NCBI GenBank assembly: GCA_021159405.1
Contig: JAGGRX010000050.1
Coordinates: forward strand, 1 to 18,964
DNA length: 18,964 nt
Direction of reading: 5' to 3'
From: Candidatus Bipolaricaulota bacterium
GTDB lineage: Bacteria > Bipolaricaulota > Bipolaricaulia > Bipolaricaulales > Bipolaricaulaceae
The translations under genes were made by a program, and so were the position numbers. The notes below the pieces were generated by a model. That model was not told where the DNA came from. It was given only the letters and a program-made list of their open reading frames with translations, and searched no databases. This document shows positions 14,829 through 18,964 of the stretch, one piece after another (positions within the stretch are counted from its first letter, which is position 1; every line of letters begins with the position of its first letter).

Positions 14829-15793
14829 CCCCCCTCCTTGCGGTGAACCTCCACCTCCTGCATCTCCCGTTCGATGGAGGACTTGACCAGGCACAGCTTG
14901 GGCTCGATCTCCGCGGACGCGATCGCGGCAGCCATCCCGAACCGCACCGCATCGAGCACGGAGTCCCCTTCCACGAGGCGGTACAGCACCCCGGCCACCA
15001 GGGCATCGTCCGCCCCCACCAGGTTCTTGTACCTGGAAAGCGGCACCCTGGCCTCCAGGTCCCATACCCCTTGTGGGGTGACGAGGATGTCCCCGGTGAC
15101 GTGGTGGGAGATGAGGCAGATCTCGACCCCTTGCTGAATCGCATGCTTTCCGGCCTGGATGATCTCCTCCTCGGTGCGCGCCGGGAGCCCCCCCACTTCC
15201 GCCTCCTGCCGCACGTCGGGCTTGATGAAATAGGGCTTCGCCGGGATCGCTTCGCGCAGGGCCGTCAGCCCGGCGTGCACCACAGCCCTCACCCCCGCCT
15301 CATTGGCAAGCCGCACCAACTCCCCATAGAAGTCCACCGGGATGCCCGGGGGAAGGGCCCCCCCCAATACCACGTACTCCGCCCGGCGAAGCATGCGCCG
15401 ATACTTGCGCAGAAACATGTCCACGGCATGTGGGGGGATGGCCGGCCCCTGTTCGTGGATCTTCACCGGATGGTACTCCTTTCCCCGCTCAATGATGGTG
15501 ACGTTGGTGCGGTTTTCCCCTTCAATCCACACGAAGTTCGCGGTGACCCCCCGGGCAAGCACGTCCCGCAGGATGATCTGGCCGGTGTGGCCGGCCAGGA
15601 AACCCATGGCCACGGTGTCCACCCCCATGCAGGCAAGGAAAATGGACACGTTGATCCCCTTGCCGCCGGCGGAGGTGGCCGACTTCTTGGCCCGAATGAG
15701 GATCTCTTCCTCCACCCGCTCCAAGGAAAGGGGAAGGCGATCCACCCAATAGAATTTGTCCAGGGTTGGATTAAGCGTAACCGTTAAGATCAT
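14825..15793 (-). CDS. PfkB-family sugar kinase, FruK/LacC-like, with divergent motifs
   Basis: A 322-residue ribokinase-fold protein closest in pattern to 1-phosphofructokinase/tagatose-6-phosphate kinase. It has MILTVTLNPTLDKFYWV at the start, the substrate motif AGGKGINVS (42-50), ENRTNVTI (93-100) and GGALPPG (144-150). Several usually conserved sites differ. The anion-hole/catalytic motif GAGD reads GADD (260-263), with the base Asp kept at 263. The nucleotide-loop GADG region reads HHVTG (230-234), and KPN reads KPD (191-193). It may be a kinase of changed specificity, or weakly active or inactive. It overlaps miaB upstream and the CBS gene downstream by 4 bases each. Confidence 0.88.
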   Translation of the reverse strand: MILTVTLNPTLDKFYWVDRLPLSLERVEEEILIRAKKSATSAGGKGINVSIFLACMGVDTVAMGFLAGHTGQIILRDVLARGVTANFVWIEGENRTNVTIIERGKEYHPVKIHEQGPAIPPHAVDMFLRKYRRMLRRAEYVVLGGALPPGIPVDFYGELVRLANEAGVRAVVHAGLTALREAIPAKPYFIKPDVRQEAEVGGLPARTEEEIIQAGKHAIQQGVEICLISHHVTGDILVTPQGVWDLEARVPLSRYKNLVGADDALVAGVLYRLVEGDSVLDAVRFGMAAAIASAEIEPKLCLVKSSIEREMQEVEVHRKEGG

Positions 15794-17091
15794 GCCACGT
15801 GCTCCTTCACCACGCTCCCCTCCATGGCCCCCGGTGAGGCCGCCTCCACCAGCACCTCCACAAATTGGCCCACCAGCTCCTCCTCCCCCGGAAACAGCAC
15901 CGTCCGGAAGTCCCGGGTCTTGCCATAATACATCCCCTTCTCCGGAAGATACCCCTCCACCAGCACCTCCACGACCTCCCCGATCCGCCTCCGATTGAGC
16001 TCAAGGCCGTTTTTGCGCGTAAGCTTAAGCACCTCCTTGAGCCTCCTCGCCTTCTCCTCCGGGGGAACCGAGTCGGGAAGGCGGGCCGCCCGGGTGTACG
16101 GTCGGGGCGAGTACGCCGCTACATACACGGTCCCGAACTTCACCTCCTCGATCAAGGACAGCGTCTCCTGGAAATCCTCCTCGGTCTCCCCGGGGAAGCC
16201 CACGATCACGTCGGTGGTGATGTTGACCCCGGGGATCTCCGCCCGCAGCCGCTCCACCAACTTGAGGAAGTCTTCTCTGGTGTACCCGCGCCCCATGGCG
16301 GCAAGGATCCGATCGCTTCCGGATTGCACTGCCATGTGTACGTGCTCACAGATGTTCTTCCCTTGGGCGATGGCGGCGATGGTCTCCTCCCGCATGTAGG
16401 CGGGATGTGAGGAGGTGAAGCGTACTCGGGGGATGGGGAGCTTCGACACCTCCCTTAAAAGGAGCGAAAAATCTGTGCCGTCCTTGAGGTCCATGCCGTA
16501 GGCATCCACGTTCTGCCCAAGGAGGGTGACCTCCTTGTAGCCAGCCGCGGCCAGTCCCCTAAGCTCGTCCAGGATGTCGGAAACAGGCCGGGAGCGCAGC
16601 GGCCCTCGCACGAAGGGCACGATGCAATAAGCACAGGCACACGAGCAACCCTCCGCCACGGTCACGTAGGCAGAAAACCGGCTGCGTCGCCGCACGGGGA
16701 GGGACTCCAGGGTGAGGGGGGCTGGGAAGTGTGCAGGCCGCTCCCCTCTCCTCGCCCGCTCTATGAGCTCGGGGAGGAGGCTTATGTCGCTTGTGCCGAA
16801 GGCGAAATCGATCCCCGGGCACATCTCAAACAGCTCCTCCTTACGCCCCTGGGCCATGCAGCCGCCCACCCCGATGAGCACCCCCTTCCGCCTGAGCCTG
16901 GCCAGCTCCCCCACCCGGCCCACCACCTTGTCCTCCGCCCGCTTCCTCACCATACAGGTGTTGAGGATCACTACATCCGCATCCTCCGGCCGGTCAACGA
17001 TCCGGAACCCCGCCTGCTCGAGCACCCCCTCGATCTCCTCGGAGCGGTGCACGTTGAGCTGACAACCCCAGGTGAGCACACACGCCCTCAT
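15790..17091 (-). CDS. miaB: tRNA-2-methylthio-N6-dimethylallyladenosine synthase
   Basis: The 433-residue product is a radical-SAM methylthiotransferase that adds the 2-methylthio group to i6A37 of tRNAs reading UNN codons. The N-terminal UPF0004 domain has TWGCQLNVHRSE (C10), LNTCMVRKRAEDK (C46) and GCMAQ (C78), ligands of the auxiliary 4Fe-4S cluster. The radical-SAM motif is C149-x3-C153-x2-C156 (CSCACAYC, with an extra Cys151). A TRAM RNA-binding domain ends the protein (about 370-433). TWGCQLNV together with MVRKRAEDK favours MiaB over RimO or MtaB. It is first in a four-gene run with 4-base overlaps. The ATG at 17091 follows a predicted -10 so closely that the transcript would be nearly leaderless. 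Confidence 0.94.
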   Translation of the reverse strand: MRACVLTWGCQLNVHRSEEIEGVLEQAGFRIVDRPEDADVVILNTCMVRKRAEDKVVGRVGELARLRRKGVLIGVGGCMAQGRKEELFEMCPGIDFAFGTSDISLLPELIERARRGERPAHFPAPLTLESLPVRRRSRFSAYVTVAEGCSCACAYCIVPFVRGPLRSRPVSDILDELRGLAAAGYKEVTLLGQNVDAYGMDLKDGTDFSLLLREVSKLPIPRVRFTSSHPAYMREETIAAIAQGKNICEHVHMAVQSGSDRILAAMGRGYTREDFLKLVERLRAEIPGVNITTDVIVGFPGETEEDFQETLSLIEEVKFGTVYVAAYSPRPYTRAARLPDSVPPEEKARRLKEVLKLTRKNGLELNRRRIGEVVEVLVEGYLPEKGMYYGKTRDFRTVLFPGEEELVGQFVEVLVEAASPGAMEGSVVKEHVA

Positions 17092-17100
17092 GACACCTGG

Positions 17101-17129
17101 AAGATACCCCTCCCCACCTTGCGGCTCAA
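17101..17129 (-). promoter_or_regulatory. Sigma70-type promoter for miaB
   Basis: TTGAGC (-35, 17124-17129) and TATCTT (-10, 17101-17106) are separated by exactly 17 bases on the minus strand, each matching consensus at 4/6 positions. A start about seven bases downstream would fall at about 17094, leaving a 5' leader of only about three bases before the miaB ATG. The -35 box lies in an inner palindrome and the spacer contains one arm of a larger inverted repeat. Confidence 0.5.
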
Positions 17130-17159
17130 CTGAGCCTGGCCAGCCGGGAGGTGGGGAGG
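17109..17159. repeat. Nested inverted repeats in the miaB/lptF divergent region
   Basis: Outer arms CCTCCCCACCT (17109-17119) and AGGTGGGGAGG (17149-17159) are a perfect 11-bp inverted repeat with 29 bases between them. Within lies a second inverted repeat, GGCTCA (17123-17128) and TGAGCC (17131-17136). The structure fills most of the 81-base gap between the two divergent genes and overlaps the miaB promoter, so it may be a shared operator. Confidence 0.65.
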
Positions 17160-17160
17160 C

Positions 17161-17166
17161 TATGAT
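17161..17166 (+). promoter_or_regulatory. Possible -10 element for a leaderless lptF transcript
   Basis: TATGAT sits six bases before the GTG start at 17173, the spacing that would put the transcription start at the start codon. No good -35 is seen at 16-18 bases upstream. Such -10-only leaderless promoters are known in some deep-branching bacteria such as Deinococcus. No Shine-Dalgarno lies at normal distance from the GTG. Confidence 0.35.
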
Positions 17167-17172
17167 TTAAAC

Positions 17173-18964
17173 GTGAAAAGGGTGGATCGGTACCTTTGGC
17201 GTGAGCTTTTGCCCACCTTTGGGGTGGCCCTGCTTGCGTTCCTCGTGTTCATCGAACTTGAGCTGGTGCTGTCCCTTTCGGATACGCTGTTTGCCCGGGG
17301 GGCGGGGGCTGGGGAGATGCTCCGGCTTCTTGTCTACAAGCTTCCAAGCGTGCTTACGCTTGCAATCCCAGCCGGGGTGCTCCTGGCCACGTTCCTGGCC
17401 CTCTCCCGCCTGGCCTCGAGCCGAGAACTCCTCGCCTTTCAAGCCCTCGGCTATCCACTCCGGCGCCTGCTCTTCCCTTTTGTAGCCTTTGGGCTCCTCG
17501 CCAGCCTCGTCTCGCTTTCCCTGTCCGAGTTCGCCGTGCCCCCCTCCGAGGCGGCGTACCGACACGAGCTCCTGTCAGTGCTGTACAAGGGGAAGATCCC
17601 CAGCCCTCAGGAACACGTGTTCTTCCGGGGGAGCGAAGGTGAGCTTTACTACGTGTCCAATTGCCAGGGGAACAGGGCTCACGGGATAGTGGTGTACGAC
17701 CTTGAGGGGAGGTTGTTCCCCGAGGAAGGGCCGTTTCCCACCTTGCTCACCGCCGAGGAAGGCAGCTTCCAAGGTGAAAAGCTCGTGCTCGGGAAGGGGC
17801 ACCTTTTCAGGTTCACCGAGGACGGGGGACTGGAGGAAGTGCTGCAGTTCGACCGCCTGACCCTCGCCGTGGGCCAAGACGTGGAGCAGGGGCTTTTGAG
17901 CGGCAAGACCCCAAGCGAAATGTCCCTGCGGGAGCTGGCCTCAAGGATCAACTTGCTCAAAGAGGCAGGGCTCGACCCGAGAAACCTGGTGGTGGAATTT
18001 CACTCCAAGCTGGCCATCGCAGCGGCGGCGTTTATCTTCGCCCTGTTCGGGGCGCCGCTTGGAGCCCTGCTCGGGAGGCGGGGACGGGCCGCAGGGGCGG
18101 TGGCCGGATTCGTCCTGGCAGCGGGGGCACAAGGCCTGTTCATCTGGACCTGCACCCTTGCCAGACGGGGGTTCCTCCCCGCCTCCCTGGGGGGATGGCT
18201 GCCCCATCTCCTCCTCGGGCTGCTCGGGGTGTTTCTGCTCCTTTCCATCGATCGGTTGCGGCTGCGAGGCCTGTGGGCAGCGCTCCTTGTCCTGGTGCTT
18301 TCCACCACCGCCTCGGCAGCTCCTCCCCCCTTCTCCGAACTCCGTGCCCGAGAGCTTTCCATCCAGTCCGGTGCCAACCTGATCCAAGGGGAAGGGATCT
18401 CGGCCCAAGTGAAGGGGTTCAAGCTCACTGCCAAAAGCCTTAAAGCAACCTGGGACGGGAAGCTCTGGAACGCACAGGCACAAGAGGCAGAGTTAACCGG
18501 TGGGGGCTTTTCCCTCCTTGCCAAGGTCCTTTCAGCCGCAATCGGCCCCGAAGGGGAGCTTGTCTCGGCGGCAGCACAGGACTTCTCGGGTAGCTCCCGC
18601 TTTCGTGGGCCGGAAAAGGAGGAGACGCTTCTGTTTTCAGGAAAGCAGGGGGAAGCCTGGTTTCATGAGGGGGAGCTCGTCCGAATAGAGGCCAAGGCCG
18701 CCAGGTTTTCCACCTGCCCATGTCTAGAAGGCGCCCCATACACGATCCACGCTGACCGGCTTGTGCTCCTTCCCAAGCGGTGGCTGTATGCGGAAGGGGT
18801 GCTGGTGGAGGCGTTCGGGCACCCGGCCGGGTGGCTTCCGGTGTATGCCGCCAGGCTGGGGAAGGAAGCCATCCCTTTGTTCCCCGAGCTGGGCCGCTCG
18901 GGTGGCCATTGGTTCCTGCGTTGGCACGTGCCGTTCGCCATGGGGGAAGGGGCCTGGGGGGGAG
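17173..18964 (+). CDS. LptF/LptG-type permease fused in frame to an LptA/LptD (OstA)-like domain (3' end beyond window)
   Basis: The frame is open from GTG 17173 to the window end (597 codons, no stop). Residues 1-360 form a YjgP/YjgQ (LptF/G) permease: start VKRVDRYLWREL, three TM helices (about 17-37, 57-78, 97-117), a periplasmic domain (118-276) and three more (about 277-300, 307-328, 341-358) with FALFGAPLGALLGRRGR. Next comes R361-x-R-x-R, a hydrophobic helix (367-376) and A380-S-A382, like a complete signal peptide. Residues 383-597 resemble OstA: a beta-jellyroll segment, then STCPCLEGAPYTIHADRL and FGHPAGWLPVY, like the plug-to-barrel start of LptD. LptF belongs to the inner-membrane LPS extractor and LptD is the outer-membrane translocon; joining them is unusual. 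The barrel would lie outside the window. Confidence 0.85.
   Translation, partial: MKRVDRYLWRELLPTFGVALLAFLVFIELELVLSLSDTLFARGAGAGEMLRLLVYKLPSVLTLAIPAGVLLATFLALSRLASSRELLAFQALGYPLRRLLFPFVAFGLLASLVSLSLSEFAVPPSEAAYRHELLSVLYKGKIPSPQEHVFFRGSEGELYYVSNCQGNRAHGIVVYDLEGRLFPEEGPFPTLLTAEEGSFQGEKLVLGKGHLFRFTEDGGLEEVLQFDRLTLAVGQDVEQGLLSGKTPSEMSLRELASRINLLKEAGLDPRNLVVEFHSKLAIAAAAFIFALFGAPLGALLGRRGRAAGAVAGFVLAAGAQGLFIWTCTLARRGFLPASLGGWLPHLLLGLLGVFLLLSIDRLRLRGLWAALLVLVLSTTASAAPPPFSELRARELSIQSGANLIQGEGISAQVKGFKLTAKSLKATWDGKLWNAQAQEAELTGGGFSLLAKVLSAAIGPEGELVSAAAQDFSGSSRFRGPEKEETLLFSGKQGEAWFHEGELVRIEAKAARFSTCPCLEGAPYTIHADRLVLLPKRWLYAEGVLVEAFGHPAGWLPVYAARLGKEAIPLFPELGRSGGHWFLRWHVPFAMGEGAWGG

Noticed and set aside
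14829..15065. N-terminal extension of the CBS-domain gene
   Set aside because: The extra 79 residues are Gly/Arg-rich and are the out-of-frame reading of the PfkB-family gene. The ATG at 14828 has a strong Shine-Dalgarno and the usual 4-base overlap.

Overview
The window is GC-rich bacterial chromosome (about 60-65% G+C by eye), packed tightly with genes that frequently overlap by 4 bases (ATGA or GTGA). An F-type ATP synthase, Rho, HflX and MiaB mark it as bacterial. An LptF-type permease joined to an LptD/OstA-like domain, together with MurA, points to a diderm with peptidoglycan and an outer membrane. I cannot assign a species. A deep-branching, possibly thermophilic lineage such as Bipolaricaulota (OP1/Acetothermia) would fit, but that is only a guess. 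No transposase, CRISPR array, tRNA or rRNA was seen.

Layout. (1) 1-2454, plus strand: the last codons of atpA, then atpG and atpD of the F1 sector. An unusual pair of inverted 7-bp tandem-repeat blocks lies between atpA and atpG. No epsilon gene (atpC) follows atpD. (2) 2455-2940: a hairpin-containing gap, a small orphan ribbon-helix-helix regulator on the minus strand with a good sigma70-type promoter, and a divergent intergenic region. (3) 2941-4640, plus strand: holB (DNA polymerase III delta prime) overlapping ricT/yaaT (PSP1 domain), the same gene pair known from Bacillus. (4) 4591-12373, minus strand: one long run reading glycosyltransferase, rpiB, Na+/Ca2+ exchanger-type transporter, rho, LysM-M23 peptidase, murA, hflX, mscS, with a well-formed promoter at 12404-12432. 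(5) 12466-17091, minus strand: miaB, a PfkB-family sugar kinase with eroded motifs, a CBS-pair protein and a DinG-like helicase, every junction a 4-base overlap. (6) 17173-end, plus strand: a long ORF, open at the window edge, that starts as an LptF/LptG permease and continues in frame through a signal-peptide-like helix into an LptA/LptD (OstA) domain.

The most notable item is the in-frame LptF-LptD fusion at 17173-18964. Known Lpt systems keep the inner-membrane permease and the outer-membrane translocon as separate proteins. Here one reading frame encodes both, with an intact Ala-Ser-Ala signal-peptidase-like site at the junction. It is either a single envelope-spanning chain or a polyprotein cut into two Lpt components. 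Other items worth a second look are the divergent PfkB/CBS pair, an RpiB lacking the usual ring-opening His, the atpA-atpG heptamer repeats, the missing atpC, and nested inverted repeats in the miaB/lptF divergent promoter region.
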